Notes: generated by a model not told the origin, from the sequence alone. A stretch of DNA of 64,000 nucleotides from Sipunculus nudus (GCA_026874595.1 CM049307.1:4609579-4673578); one strand, 5' to 3'; shown: positions 1-13,160, numbered from the stretch's first letter. Made by a program: numbers and translations.

Positions 1-964
1 GTGCCCTAGCTCATTACACTTGGTTACCTTATACCTGGATCACATGAAGTGCCCTAGCTCATTACACTTGGTCACCTTATACTTAAATCACATGAAGTGC
101 CCTAGCTCATTACACTTGGTTATCTTACACCTGGATCACATGAAGTGCTCTAGCTCATTACACATGGTTACCTTATACCTGGATCACATGAAAGTGCCCT
201 AGCTCATTACACTTGGTTACCTTATACCTGGATCACATGAAGTGCTCTAGCTCATTACACTTGGTTACCTTATACCTGGATCACATGAAAGTGCCCTAGA
301 TCATTACACTTGGTCACCTAGAACCTTGATCACATGTAGTACCTTAGCTCATTACACTTGGTTACCTTATACCTGGATCACATGAAGTGCCCTAGCTCAT
401 TACACTTGGTCACCTTATACCTGGATCACATGAAGTGCCCTAGCTCATTACACTTGGTTACCTTATACCTGGATCACATGAAGTGCCCTAGGTCATTTCA
501 CTTGGTTACCTAATACCTGGATCACATGTAGTGCCTTAGCTCATTACACTTGGTTACCTTATACCTGGATCACATGTAGTGCCTTAGCTCATTACACTTG
601 GTTACCTAATACCTGGATCACATGAAGTGCCCTGGGTCATTTCACTTGGTCACCTAACACCTGGATCACATGTAGTGCCCTTGCTCATCACACTTGGTCA
701 TCTTATACTTAAATCACATGAAGTGCCCTAGCTCATTACACTTGGTTACCTTATACCTGGATCACATGAAGTGCTCTAGCTCATTACACTTGGTTACCTT
801 ATACCTGGATCACATGAAAGTGCCCTAGATCATTACACTTGGTCACCTAGAACCTTGATCACATGTAGTACCTTAGCCCATTACACTTGGTTACCTTATA
901 CCTGGATAACATGAAAGTGCCCTAGATCATTACACTTGGTCACCTAGAACCTTGATCACATGTG
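1..964. repeat. 48-bp tandem satellite array, cut by the window edge
   Basis: About 20 copies of a 48-base unit containing CTAGCTCATTACACTTGGT and ACCTGGATCACATGAA. Copies differ by substitutions (GTGCCCTAG versus GTGCTCTAG, GGTCATTTCAC versus GCTCATTACAC) and single-base insertions. A block of variant copies at about 239-345 reappears at about 768-874, offset 529 bases, so a multi-unit duplication has occurred. It lies in the intron downstream of MRTF exon 4. The short ORF here is a by-product of a unit divisible by three. Confidence 0.93.
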
Positions 965-1307
965 GGGCCCCATTTTGTGAACACAGAAAGCTAACATTTA
1001 CATGCCTACTTACTTAGTAATGGCTTAAAATAAAATCAATTTTTATTTATCCTTCAGACTCAGTGGGCAAATCTGTCACAGCTGCAATCAACCTTTCTGT
1101 AATATAAGTCGAACAAACAGTATTGCTTGTATAATTCTGAATGAAGAATAATAATACAGTAAGAATCCCCAAACATTTTGTAACAGGGATTCCATTATAT
1201 AATGCTAAAACAAAATATACAAGAACCAGTTATAAATCAGGCTGGATTTAAGATGGGATGACAGGCAGTTTGGTCAGTGACATAAAAATTAAAATGTAAG
1301 AACATAC
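965..1307. other. Intronic sequence next to exon 4, no feature seen
   Basis: Single-copy AT-rich sequence between the 48-bp array and the donor of exon 4. I see no exon, tandem structure or inverted repeat. Confidence 0.6.
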
Positions 1308-1363
1308 CCTGGCCAGTTCCAGCTTCTTTCTCTCCTCTGCATAGGCGGGTGGTGTTTTCAGTG
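1308..1363 (-). CDS. MRTF: MRTF exon 4, conserved segment between RPEL1 and RPEL2
   Basis: The acceptor is ATTTATACAG ending at 1364, and the donor is GTATGTTC starting at 1307. The 56-base exon completes the Pro codon from exon 3 and then encodes LKTPPAYAEERKKLELAR, ending in phase 0. This aligns without gaps to LKSPAAFHEQRRSLERAR of vertebrate MRTF-A (about half the residues identical, most others conservative), the piece directly before the TEDYLK start of RPEL2. It is the strongest single identification in the window. The next exon, expected to carry RPEL2, is left of the window edge. Confidence 0.88.
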
Positions 1364-4300
1364 CTGTATAAATCAAAACAGAAGGGATTAGTATGTCACA
1401 AAAGTAAATCTATCTGAATAATATTAAAACAGACCATATTAAGGTATCACAAAAGTAATCCTAAAATGTATAACGTAAGTCATCTGGACTTTGTAAATAG
1501 ATCGATTATTACATATGACATTATGACGTATATGCTGACATATTAGTACTATGATATATATTAACAAAAATATATGACATGACACTTCTGAAAAGGTACA
1601 GTGACACAATGAGTATCAGGATGAATATAATATGACATTTTCTTTCAGACAATTTACACTGTATCACTAACCCATGTCTGCTGTTTTTTGTTTTTGTTTA
1701 TGAAATTTATCAGTGTTGAATTAGAAAAAAAATCACACAGGACTGGCAACCTAGTACCGCATTACAAAGACCTTATCACCAAATTAAAATGTGTACTTTT
1801 CTTTATGTATACTAAATGAGACATAATGGTGTATAAAAGCCATCTTCCATTTTGCTGTTTTTATTTACTGAGCTATTAGTTGTACTTGGTGTTTTTCATG
1901 TCACCCATGATCTCAACTGTCATAAGTGGGACAAAAATATTACAGTAACAGGTATTTGGATTTAATAAAACTTCTGGTAGGTAGGCGTTTTGTTTCACTA
2001 TTGGTAATTAAGTTCATGCCTCAGCCTCATTGTCATAATTATTTTCTTTGTTGATAAAGAACTCCCAAAATAAAGACAGATCGGGATAGTGTTCCACAAG
2101 GTCAAGATCAATCTTTGAACATCTGGGTTTCCAAGGTGACCCCCCAAAAAAATGCATTTGGAAGTGAAATTAGAAGTTTGCAGCCCTCATGTCTACCATT
2201 TGTTCCCTCTTTACACATGGCTGGACATGCATAGATTTGCAGACAGTGGCTTATTATTTTCACTCAAAATGTCTGAAGGTCAGAGGAGATAAACACAAAT
2301 GTAAACTTATTAAGGAAGGCGATTATAAGCCTCTGGTCGGTAAACCCTTTCAAGGTATAGAGTATGATGTGGTGTAACAATGACTGAAACTGATGCGAAG
2401 CTCATTCAAAAAAACAAGAATACACCGTATGTATTGCCATGGCTCAGCCTAATCAACAATAAACGAAAAAACATAATTTTTTCTTGAGCATATATTATTG
2501 GGACCAGCGAGACAATTTTTACACACAGCACAGGCACTTCCCTGCTGGGCCAAATATTTCTACCAAACTTAAGAGCAGTTCAAGTGCAGGAGTGGGCAGC
2601 AGGCCCTGGAAGCTCCCTGAGACAAAACAACAGCCAACTGTTCAGCAGCTCTGGCTGAGGCAATAGCATTGTCAGCATAGATGCTGGAATCTGCCCGTGT
2701 TTTGAAAAGCAACAAATGTTTTGCTGTTATAGCTGGCTGACCCATGCAGCAGGCTCCAGGCAGGGCATTGTGTCGTGTTTTCTAAGTGTTTGGTCTCCCT
2801 TCTTGGAATGTCTGCTGGTGACCTTCTAGTCATTCATATATCTGCCAGAACACCCTCACTAACAGTAATTGTTTAACCAGCTAGTGGGATGACTGCTGCT
2901 GTTAGTAAGCTGGTACTGACAGTCCTGGTGACCTGACTGACCTGATCTGCTTTCTGACAGGCTGACAACAACCAGGAAACAACAAAACTCTATCATAAAC
3001 ACTGATCTTCTGATAAATCTATTACAATAATAAGTTCCTTATCAGTTGCCCCTGATATCTTCAAAGCTGAACTCGCAGTCATTTCCTTTCCCATTTCTCT
3101 AACTCTATTCACACAGCTTTTCTGTTGCTCATAGCTTTTATCTCTCATCTGCCCACTCCAGCTAATTTCACTGTTATAGGCATATGCTGTAATTGGCTTT
3201 GTATTCATGGGGTTAAATTTCAGCAATTTTCGTTTTAACAGTGCATCACAAGGGTTCCACTTTTGTGATTTCAAAACACAGTTACCTATCCGGAGTATAT
3301 GCATTATTATATGAACAATTCTATGTGTGTGCAAAATTACAACAATCTGAAGAGGAAAAACCCAAGGAGCACTGAACCAGAGGAAAGTCTTATTCATTTT
3401 TAAAAAGACCTGATTTTATATACAAATTTAATTTTGATTTAGGGCTAACATAATGGATCTATAGTTATTCATACAATCAACTAATGCTTTCTAATGACTG
3501 ATGCTACAAGCACTGATAACATGCACCATGTGCCAGTGAAGTTTCAGTATAAATGTCTGGTCACCTTTATAGATGAATGTCTTATTCATGAGTATTAATC
3601 TTGCAATAATCTCCCTTTTACAAATTTGTTAAATATAAATCCTCACGAAAAAATGAGAAAATCACAGTATGTTAGTAATACATATATGTTGGTAAACTGT
3701 TTAATTAGTATATAATCTTTTAATTACATATACTGAAACTGTAATTTTATGTCAGAAATGCTTAATTAAAACTTAATAATGATAAGATAAAGACAAGAAA
3801 CACATATTTGAAGACAGGTCAAATGCTTTGTGCCATTGTGCTATTAACTGTATATCAATTGATTCAAATATCTATATTGTCAGATTAATGAAACAATCTT
3901 GTACAAAGAACTAACATGAAATGTGAAAAATTTTAAATTATGCTTTCAATAAATTCTAAAATCTTAAAATAGCTGCCACTTTTTTTAGAAGTCAATCTGA
4001 TATATGGTTTTGGAGATAATGCACCAACTAGGAAAAATCAACAGAAATGACAGGCTTACAGATGGAGCTGGTAAGCATATCCCTAACAGGGAGAGGGACC
4101 ATTACATGCATCTAGCACATCAATTTTACTTATAATCTGTAGCTGGTTTTTCCCACTTAACTTCTTTTCAAGAACATTAAAGCTGAAATTGAAAATATGA
4201 TAGAAATCCACTTGAAACCCTATAAAATCACCCAAAGGTGGACACAATTTTATCAGGTAAGGATTCAAGGAAATAATATGCCTGTGATTTTAATAAAGCA

Positions 4301-4783
4301 ATTTTTTTTACACACTGTATTGCACTTAGAAAGTTTCTAGATCATATCACTCTGTCTCCTCTGTGTGGTGTGGCTGGGGATAGTAACACTAACAAGATGG
4401 GGGAAGGCTTGGTGTGTGGAAACTGAATTAGTACATCATTTGTGTTTTTGTGCCACCTCCAGTGACCCAAGAGAACTAAGGTAATAATGAGCAGGGTACC
4501 AATCTACAAGCTTCAAAATAACCCCTAGGCACATAAAAAGATAAAATGCTGACATGTGTGCGTCACAGCACATCACAACAGAAGCTAGCAACTGGTGCAT
4601 ATATACTTGAGCACCTGGTCCCTGTAACACCACTCTGCTGGGCAAGGACCACTAGATTTACAATCACTCTGGGTATGTCTACCATACAGATATGTAAGGC
4701 AGCTTGTTGTCATATGGACAGAGATTACCTTAAATTCAGATATAAGGGTTTGAAATAGACAATTTTTTTCAAACTTTATTAAA

Positions 4784-5620
4784 AACTAGATGTGGTGGAA
4801 CAATGGTCCTCAGATAGCATCACATTTCTGGTAGTGCTGGACTAGTTTACATGTGGGTGAAAAATTAAACAGGTTTTTATCCATATGCATGAGGGAAAAT
4901 CCTACTGGATCAAATGATATTAAAGAAAATATGTCTGAAATAATGTGTGCAATAGAAAATGACCGAATGTAGTCTGTTGGCCATATTTGATTTTGAGCAA
5001 GTCTGTAATTCAATAGGTCTGGAGCCCTCATATTCACCAATGATCCCTGTGAAACTGAGAAAGCTGCAGTAGGTTGTTGTTGAGTTATCGCGCGCGAAAG
5101 AAAATCAATGATCAGGCTGTGGCAGCCATATTGGAATTCCAACAGGTCTGTTATTCTATGGGTCTGGAGCCCTCATAGGTATCAATCATCGCTGTGAATT
5201 TGGGAAAGCTGCAGTAGGTTGTTGTTGAGTTATCGCGCACGAAAGAAAACATCAATCGGGCTGTGGCAGCCATATTGGAATCCTGACAGGACTGTAATTC
5301 AATAGGTCTAGAGCCCTCATAGGTACCAATCATTCCTGTGAATTTGGGAAAACTGCAATGTGTTGTTGTTGATTTATTGCGCGCGAAAGAAAATCCGCGA
5401 TCGGGCTGTGGCGGCCATATTGGAATTCAGACAGGTTTGTAATTCAATAGGTCTGGAACCCTCATAGGTACCAATCATCCCTGTGAATTTGGGAAAGTTG
5501 CATGAGGTTTCTGTTGAGTTATCATGCGCAAAATAAAGTGTCACTGACGGAAGGACGGATGGACAGAAGGACGGACTGACATGGTGATCACTATAGGGCA
5601 CCGCTTGTCAAGCGGGGCCC
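4784..5620. mobile_element. Non-autonomous transposon-like element with internal ~145-bp tandem units, copy 1
   Basis: It shares its left end (AACTAGATGTGGT followed by ACAATGGTCCTCAGA), its middle and its right end (TGATCACTATAGGGCACC, then GCGGGGCCC) with the copy at 9342-10521. Inside are about four units of roughly 145 bases, each with GTCTGGAGCCCTCATA, GTTGTTGAGTTATCGCGC and GCCATATTGGAATTC. A GACGGAAGGACGGA-type purine run precedes the right end. The left inverted repeat is degraded here. No protein is encoded. The unit interiors are CpG-rich compared with the surrounding intron. Confidence 0.75.
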
Positions 5621-6506
5621 TAATTATTCTATTTAGTTTTAAATATCGTTCTCCCACAGTGTTAACTGATCATTAATCTCAAAAACCATATATCTTGTCC
5701 AGCTATTATTGATAAACAAATTTACTGTATCAATCCAAATATCTTCCCCTCCCCCAGTAAACAAATGGTGAACTTTTGTAAATATCCAAATAGACTGATC
5801 CCCCCCCCCCAAGTTATAAAAAGAACCCCATTTTCAAATAACTTTATTCCCTTCAGGTATTTAATGATTAACAAGCCACTGGCTCCTTTTAAATTTTGTA
5901 CTTTCTAAGCTTTTAAAAAATAAGCTGTACATGACCAAATATCTTATTCATCCAAAGTACCTAACCAATATTATTATCTGTAGACAGAGACATTAAAACA
6001 AACTTCAACAGCTAATGTATTCAATTATTGCAACTGAAGTTATGAAATGTTAATCATGCTTACATTTGTGTTTGTACTATGCTGTAAGTGTCTGCTCGCC
6101 ATGTTAAGCTTAACTGAACAACATCAGCTGACATGTTTTTTTTGCCATGTCCTGGAATAAGGGTTCCTGGCACACAGCAGGGCAGAAAACTGACAGCGGA
6201 AGCATTCATCTGAATGTCTGCAGCCCCACTCCACGTGGAGTGAACGTTCTTTCGGTCTTGCATGAATGAAGCAACTGCACTTGAAGATGTCTGACTATGG
6301 TTCTGATCAACAGCTGGAAATGTTTTTTTGTGTACCAGTCTGTGCGAGCACGATGTCTATGTGTGATCACTGTTTTCCTGTTTATTCTGAATTATAAAAC
6401 ATCTACATATGATCACTGCTTCCCTGATTAGTCTAAATTTCCCCTTCTCTCTACATGATCAATGTCTTTTATGAGTCTAAAGTCCAGAGCATTATTTGGC
6501 ACAATT

Positions 6507-7077
6507 AAGCCAACACACTAACCCGTGCGTCACGCATCAAGCGTCAAATCTGGAAAAAGTCGCTCCTCTCTATTTATCAATGGCAAAACAGACTAACCCG
6601 CACGTCACGTGTCAGCTATTGCTCCTGGAGTGATTTTTGACGCGTGATGCGCACTAGCCACGTGGAGATTGCTAGTAATGTTATAACTAAATAGATTTCC
6701 TCCCCAGCACTTAAACTCTATATAAAACTGCAGGTGAAACATTTGTTATAATTTATTGAACTATAAGTATTGATTTGTATCTGGATAGAAAACATGAAAC
6801 AAAGCAACACAAATTTTTAAATATCGTTAAGAATAGTGACTGATCTGTCATATTTAGAACAGGTCACAAAAGATATATATTTGTATACAAGTAATCTAAT
6901 GCTGATTATCAAAATTACTATTTTACAAAGATAAAAAAAATTACAATAGGTGCTTGGTTAATATCATCTTACGCATGTCGTGCCCGTTGAAGCTGCGTTA
7001 GTATGTTTTGAATTGTCGCGTGGCACATGCGTGACGCTTGACGTGGCGTGATCCACGCGTTAGTCTGTTTTTGGCTT
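6507..7077. mobile_element. Foldback/MITE-like element with long CpG-rich inverted ends
   Basis: The left arm (6507-6546) carries AAGCCAA, CACTAACCCGTG, TCACGC and TCAAGCGTCA. The right arm (7032-7077) read on the other strand carries AAGCCAAAAACAGACTAAC, GCGTG, TCACGC and TCAAGCGTCA in the same order. A second direct copy of the motif lies at 6584-6613 (CAGACTAACCCGCACGTCACG), with further inverted pieces at 6636-6665 and about 6976-7026. The interior is AT-rich and encodes nothing. The ends are far richer in CpG than the flanks, which suggests a young insertion or protected sequence. Confidence 0.6.
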
Positions 7078-7997
7078 TAGTCAAAGGACTTGGAGGACAA
7101 ATTAATACTGATGTGACCTACAGATCTGCATGGTACATCTATGACAATTAATATAATATATGGGAATTTATGAAAACATGTTCTAACATTTGTTTCAGTC
7201 AAAGAACTGAACAGAAGCACAATTTGGGAAGTTTTCCTGACAGGTATTCTGGAATGAGCTACTAGCTAAGGTTTGGTTCAAAGACACAAACATACTGATG
7301 CCAAACCAAAAAGGTCTGGGTCTTTTTATGGATGGCCCACCCATAATTTGGCATCAGCTGTGCTGTTCCTGTTTGTGTGTTCCATAAACAAGGTCTATAA
7401 ACCATTATCCAACTGATCCCTGCCATCTTTGCTGCCTGCCTGCCTGTGAAGCTGTGTAATGCCAGAGGACATGGAAATGTTCCTTGTATGTCTCACACCC
7501 AGGTATTGTTTGAAGGCCCTGTGTTCCATGGTCTAAACTATTTCCTGCTCTGTTTATATATGGCTAGGCCAGCCTGCTGCAGGTCCTGTCACAGCTGCTC
7601 ACAATGATGTGAACACATGCAGCACAGTCATAGCAGCCATGCAATCCTGATCGTAAACTAGTCTAATGTGCTTTACCTGCTCTCTGCTATAAACAGGACC
7701 CTGATCAGGCAGTCAATCTGAAGAAAATCACCTCAAACTTTGTTCCTCTGATCACTGGCCTTTATGAACAATGGCTTAACCAGCAGCTGTCTGAGACATT
7801 TACTGCTGACAAGGAGGGATAAAACATAGCCTGACCATTGTATCATGCAGACAAAACCAAAACCCTGGGTGATCTGGCAACTTCTTGATGAATTATGACT
7901 GTATATGAACTGAAGTATTTCAAACAACAAACCTTCTGGGTAATGGCTTCTGTACTTGGGAATAATTCTGTTGACAGTAACAACCACCACTCTGTGT

Positions 7998-8400
7998 CCA
8001 GCCTGACATAAAGTCTCTCATCCAAGCAAGAGACCTTGTCCTGCCTAGCCTAAAATCTCTGACCCAAGCAAAAGACTATGTCCGGCCTTGTCTTAAATCT
8101 CTGACCCAAGCAAAAGACTATGTCCAGCCTGGCCTTAATCATTGATCAAAGCAAAAGACCTTGTCCTGTCTGACCTAAGTCTCTGATCCAAGCAGCTGAT
8201 GTTGATCTCAAGTCCAATGACTAACCTCTTGGCCATGTTTTTCTTGATCTGAAGTCTGATGACTAAACATTTGTCCATGTCTTTCTTGATCTTAAGTCTA
8301 ATGACTCCCCTCTTAGCCATGTCTTACTAGATCCAGGCACTAGGCTGAGTCCTTCTTGGCCTAGGATCATTGACTAACCCCTTGGGTATGCCATACTGAA
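7998..8400. repeat. Degenerate ~42-bp minisatellite
   Basis: Roughly nine diverged units of 42-43 bases. The first half repeats CTCTGACCCAAGCAAAAGAC with GTCC and CTGnCCTTAA. The second half repeats TTGATCTnAAGTCTnATGACT with CCATGTCTTTC. Similar pieces recur near 11450-11560 (CTGATCTTAAGTCTAAC), beyond the dispersed repeats in between, as if an older array had been split by insertions. Confidence 0.6.
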
Positions 8401-8420
8401 CCTTAATGCCAATGACTAAA

Positions 8421-8475
8421 AACAAGGGACCCATGGGTCACTGTGCTCAGCTGAAGTTGACCTTGAAGGTAAAAA
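8421..8475. mobile_element. Left-end fragment of the ACCCATGGGTCA dispersed family
   Basis: Contains ACAAGGGACCCATGGGTCAC followed by CAGCTGAAGTTGACCTTGAAGG, which matches the left ends of the fuller copies at 20841 and 55336. Only the first tens of bases are recognisable here. Confidence 0.45.
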
Positions 8476-9341
8476 TTTAAAATAATATCAAATGGAGATA
8501 AAGTGTAAGAAGAAAAGGTAATATAGGCCATGGCTGGTTAACATGACTGGTTTGTATTGATGAGCAAGAAATTGTTGCGTGTAATATTTTGTGACCTGAC
8601 CATGTGTTTCCTAACGTTGAAACTGAAGCATGTGAGCAGTTTGTGAACAAATGATCTGTACTATTACCATGATCATTAGTTGGCTTTTTGATTAACTTTT
8701 GACATTTCAGTAGTTTACACATTTGTTCAATTGAATCTATTTTTTGGTATAATATATATTATTAAATATATATGTATTTTTTATTAATTTTTTGAAATGT
8801 ATACAGTTGAAATATAACTAATTAACAACATACATACAGAGCAAACAAAGCCTGATCTCCAATTCTGCTGAGGCAGGAAAATAATGAACAAATGTTTGTA
8901 TTAGATCATCATTTTTTTATCACATCTATTTTTTTTATTATAAGTTTACATTTCTATACATTTCCAATATAACATATATATCTGAATATAAAAGTTGATT
9001 CATAATTCTCAAATGCATCATCATAAATCTCTATCTTGTCAGATAACACCACATCATGCATATAATTGTTTATTTATTTTTTACTACAAAAATATATCTT
9101 TAAATCTACAAAACACTAAATATCTAAAAATAATACTTGATTTAGATTTCACAATTTTAAATTGCGTCTTTATTTATATATAATGTGCTTTATATTTAGA
9201 AAATTGATTTCTTTAAAAATGCTACATTAACACAACATGGCATCTTCTGGATTACACCTTGAATTACTTTTTCAAGGAAAGTTTTTGTATACTGGAGTGG
9301 AAACAGCATTACAATTAAGGAGATACAGTGAAAACAGTAAC

Positions 9342-10521
9342 AACTAGATGTGGTCAGACAATGGTCCTCAGAGGGCCCCGCGTTTCAGCTGGTGCTTGAC
9401 TAGTTTACATATGGGTGAAAAATTAAGTTAAATTTGAAAAAATATGACAGACAGAAACAGGTATTTATCAATATGCATGAAGGAAAAAAAGAAGATATGT
9501 CTGAAAAAAAGTGTGCAATAGAAAATCACCGAATGTAGTCTGTTAGCCATATTTGATTTTTAGCAAGTCTGTAATTCAATAGGTCTGGAGCCCTCATAGG
9601 CACCAATGATCCCTGTGAAATTTGGAAAGCTGCAGTAGGGTTGTTGTTGAGTTATCGCATGCGAAAGAAAATCAATGATCGGGCTGTGGCAGCCTTATTG
9701 GAATTCCAACAGGTCTGTAATTTAATAGGTCTGGAGCCCTCATATGTACCAACCATCCCTGTAAATATGGGAAAGCTGAAGAATGTTGTTGTTATCACGC
9801 ATGACAGAAAATCAATGATTGGGCTGTGGCTGCCATATTGGAATTCCGACAGGTCTGGAATTAAGTAGGTCTGGAGCCCTTATAGGTACCAATCATCCCT
9901 GTGAATTTGGGAAGATTGCAGTAGGTTGTTGTCGAGTTATCCCGCGTGAAAGAAAATCAGCGATCAGGGTGTGGCAGCCATATTGGAATTCCAATAGGTC
10001 TGGAGCCCTCATAGATACAAATTATCCCTGTGAATTTTGGAAAGCTGCAGTAGGTTGCTGTTGAGTTATATCGCGCGCCAAAGAAAATCAGCGATCGGGC
10101 TGTGGTGGCCATATTGGAATTCAGACAGGTCTGTTATTCAATAGGTCTGGAGCCCTCATAGGTAACAACCATCCCTGTAGATTTGGAATAGCTGCATTTT
10201 GTTGTTGTTGAGTTATCGCGCACAAAAGAAAATGAGGGATTGGGCTCTGGCAGCCATTTTGGAATTCCTACAAGTATTGCGTGCGAAAAGAAAATCAGCA
10301 ATGGGGCTTTGGCGGCCATATTGGAATTCCGACATGTCTGTAATTAGAAAGGTCTGGAGCCCTCATAGGTTCCAATCATCCCTGTGAATTCGGGAAAGCT
10401 GCAGTATGTTGCTGTTGAGTTATTGCGCGCAAAAGAAAGTGTCACTGACGGAAGGACTGAAGGACAGATGGACGGACTGACACAGTGATCACTGTAGGGC
10501 ACCACTTGTCAAGCGGGGCCC
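9342..10521. mobile_element. Non-autonomous transposon-like element with internal ~145-bp tandem units, copy 2
   Basis: A longer copy of the 4784-5620 element with about six or seven internal units, some truncated. An imperfect 23-base inverted repeat is visible at 9373-9395 and 10499-10521. GGGCCCCGC and TGGTGC match on both arms, separated by eight mostly different bases. On the left about 31 shared bases lie outside this arm, so the inverted repeat is subterminal there, or the true end is further in than the shared region suggests. I could not define a target-site duplication. Copy number of the internal unit differs between the two elements, so it expands or contracts after or during transposition. 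Confidence 0.75.
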
Positions 10522-11229
10522 TTATTACTGCATAACACTTGGTGGGATGGGTTGCAGGGGGAGGGGAATTGGGGTGGTGATATGAGAATAACTGTACACC
10601 TGTCACAGCAGGGGATCTCCCCCAGTGACTGTAACAAATTAAAAACCCTTGCATAGCTGACTTCAAGTGATCTGGAGTGGGACCCTGCATCTGTAATCTG
10701 TAATCAAAGCAAATGACTAAAACAGAGCCTCAATAAAAAAATCAATAACTAGCCTAATTTTCAAGATTTTATTTTCAAATTTCAGATTTAAACAAATTAA
10801 ATACTTATGTTTACATGCTGTGAAAATTAAATCAATGGTACTTACAGGAAAAAAAGTGCCATGGTCAAAGTTGGGCAAAATTTAAGGTACCAATTTTATT
10901 TTTATGCTAAGAACTTAAAAATTTACAAAATTCAGATCTAATTTTGGGTAAACAATTGAATCTAAATTAAATATAGTTATATACTTGGGAAAATAGACTC
11001 TAGTTTAAAAATTTTTCATGTTAAGTGAGTAAATATTATCCTTGATTTTTAACAAAGTCCATTATGTTTGGGCCCATAACTTAAAGAAATTATAATTAAT
11101 TTCTGGCATGTACATAGGAACTATATAGAGGAATATTTATGGTAAATATGAGGAAAATCAGATGAGTGGTTTTGATATTAGGCAGTCCTGAAGTGTGAAA
11201 ATAGGTTTTAAATAAAAAAATGAGGTTTT

Positions 11230-11443
11230 TCCTTAATTTTTCAGTGGATCAAAGTCGCAAAGACCCAGTTTTCGGCTTGGTAAGAGATCTTTGGGACATC
11301 TAACATTACGGCAAATTTTGGTTTCCTAGGTCTTACGGTTTCAAAACTTGCCACATCAAGGACAGACAGGTGGACGGACGACAGACAATGGACCACGACT
11401 ATAGCTCAGATGACTTATAGTCAGCTGAGCTAACAAGGTTATG
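11230..11443. mobile_element. Right-end fragment of the ACCCATGGGTCA dispersed family
   Basis: Ends with a GGACAGACAGGTGGACGGACG-like purine run, then GACTATAGCTCAGATGACTT and GTCAGCTGAGCTAAC. The same order closes the copies near 21755 and 56175. It may belong with the left end at 8421, with the TIR element at 9342 inserted between, but this is inference. Confidence 0.45.
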
Positions 11444-13160
11444 TTGTAACTGATCTTAAGTCTAACAATTGAATCCAAGCTATGACCAACCCGACCTAAG
11501 ATCCTATGGCTAGCTCCTGCCTGTTTGAATGTCCAACGACTAATTACTAAACTATTCTGGACAGGCTGATATTAATGGTTTAAATGATTAAATCATTCCT
11601 GCTACTCTGTATAACAACATTAAGCATAAGCTGTGTCCTTGTACAGGTCATTGCTGCAGTTATCACTGTTACGGATGAAGAACTTGGAAAAAGAAAATTA
11701 ATATAGAGGATGTGGAGAAGAAAAAAAAAATTCCAGAAGACACATTTGTCCCTGAAAGTGATGGCTTTGTTCTGTCCCGCATTCAATGACTTGTTGGTCA
11801 GATGCATTTCTACCACTTGTTGCTGACAGTAAATGTCAGAATGTGTAACCGGCTGGCACTTTTGATACATACCAACAGCTATTCTTTTACACCGCTGTAC
11901 ACACAGAGAGACAGACGCCAGGTTCCTCAGGGACCAAGGTCAGTGGTGTCAGACACTTTCTGACTCCCCATCACTTGTTTTTATGTATGATAAAATGTGA
12001 TCACTTAGTCTTTGGTACGTTAATATCACACACCTAAGCAATAACACCTTCAGTCTAGGTATAACGTGACTGATGTGACTTAATAACAAATGATCTGCAT
12101 TATGTAATTTTTGTGCTGGATCATTCCCAGTTGGCTGTTTTTTAAAGGTTGCAACAGGAGGTGCGAGGGTTCACACATACAAAAGAAATGCTGCCTATTC
12201 AGTTTAAAGGGAACTGGTGAGGTTTCAATTTTACCGGGAGGCTTTCACCTGTTAATTAGCTTATCTGAAGGTTTGAGCACTTGCTGTGTGATTATTTACT
12301 GGCCAAGAACTTTTGAAAGACAATATCATGTTGAGAAGTGGTTACATTAAAGGCTTATGAAATGATACAGTGATGTGTTTGGAATCAATAAGATAAAGTT
12401 TCCTGTTTTAAATCCTATGTTTTTAAGGTTAACACAATACATTCTGCTCTGTGGTCATGTTGTACAGAGAGTCATGTTAAAGCTGGAGAGCTGGCGGTAC
12501 TCAGGGATAATGCACACTGACATCAGACTAAGCTATGGTGTTAAAGGTCTGGTCTTCTTCCTGGGTGAAAATGGTATTTTGGTTTCAGGAGACAATTACA
12601 TAATTGTGCAACTGCCGTTGAAACTTTCACTTCAGACTCTCAGACACAATAGAGCTATGACGGCAGTTTCAGATATGTTTACGTTTCATATAGTTTAGGT
12701 AAAAAGGGTTGTAATGATTAAAAGTGTCTATAACAGTTACTGAGAGCTGGTTGAGTTGATATTATATTTTCCTAAGTGATGGTGATACAGGTGTTGATAA
12801 TGAATAATCCGATCCCTTGAAACCTAAAAATTATCTTACAAAGGACAAATTTGATTGTTATTGATAGTTTGTAGAGCTGGTTGTGCAGACTCTCTTCATA
12901 TTTTGCTTGATAACAGGAATATTTGTTTGTAAGAATCTATAAAGTAAACTTTTATGACTGATAGAAAGAAATCCCTGATGAACCACTTGAACACTGACAA
13001 GGAAAAAGAGCAATAGCTAAAACTCAGCATGACCATATGTCAGCTGAGCTTAAATTAAAGCAAGCTCCTGCTCACATCATCAGTAACATCCTGACAACAG
13101 GAATCGGCTTGACTGTATGTAGTTTCTCTTTTGTTTGTGGACATAGAACCATTTACTCAC

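Larger units (their letters stand above)
1364..13160 (-). other. MRTF intron between RPEL1 exon and exon 4
   Basis: An 11.8-kb intron bounded by GTGAGT at 13160 and an AG acceptor at 1365-1364. It holds two copies of a TIR-bearing element, a foldback element, a degenerate minisatellite and pieces of a dispersed repeat, listed separately. Between them (1400-4780, 5625-6500, 7080-7990, 11450-13150) the sequence is AT-rich and unique, without recognisable exons. The ORFs of 60-134 codons seen on either strand lack splice context and family likeness. Confidence 0.75.

Noticed and set aside
2993-3397. 134-codon minus ORF inside intron 3 as an MRTF exon
   Set aside because: No similarity to MRTF and the phases of flanking exons already join directly.
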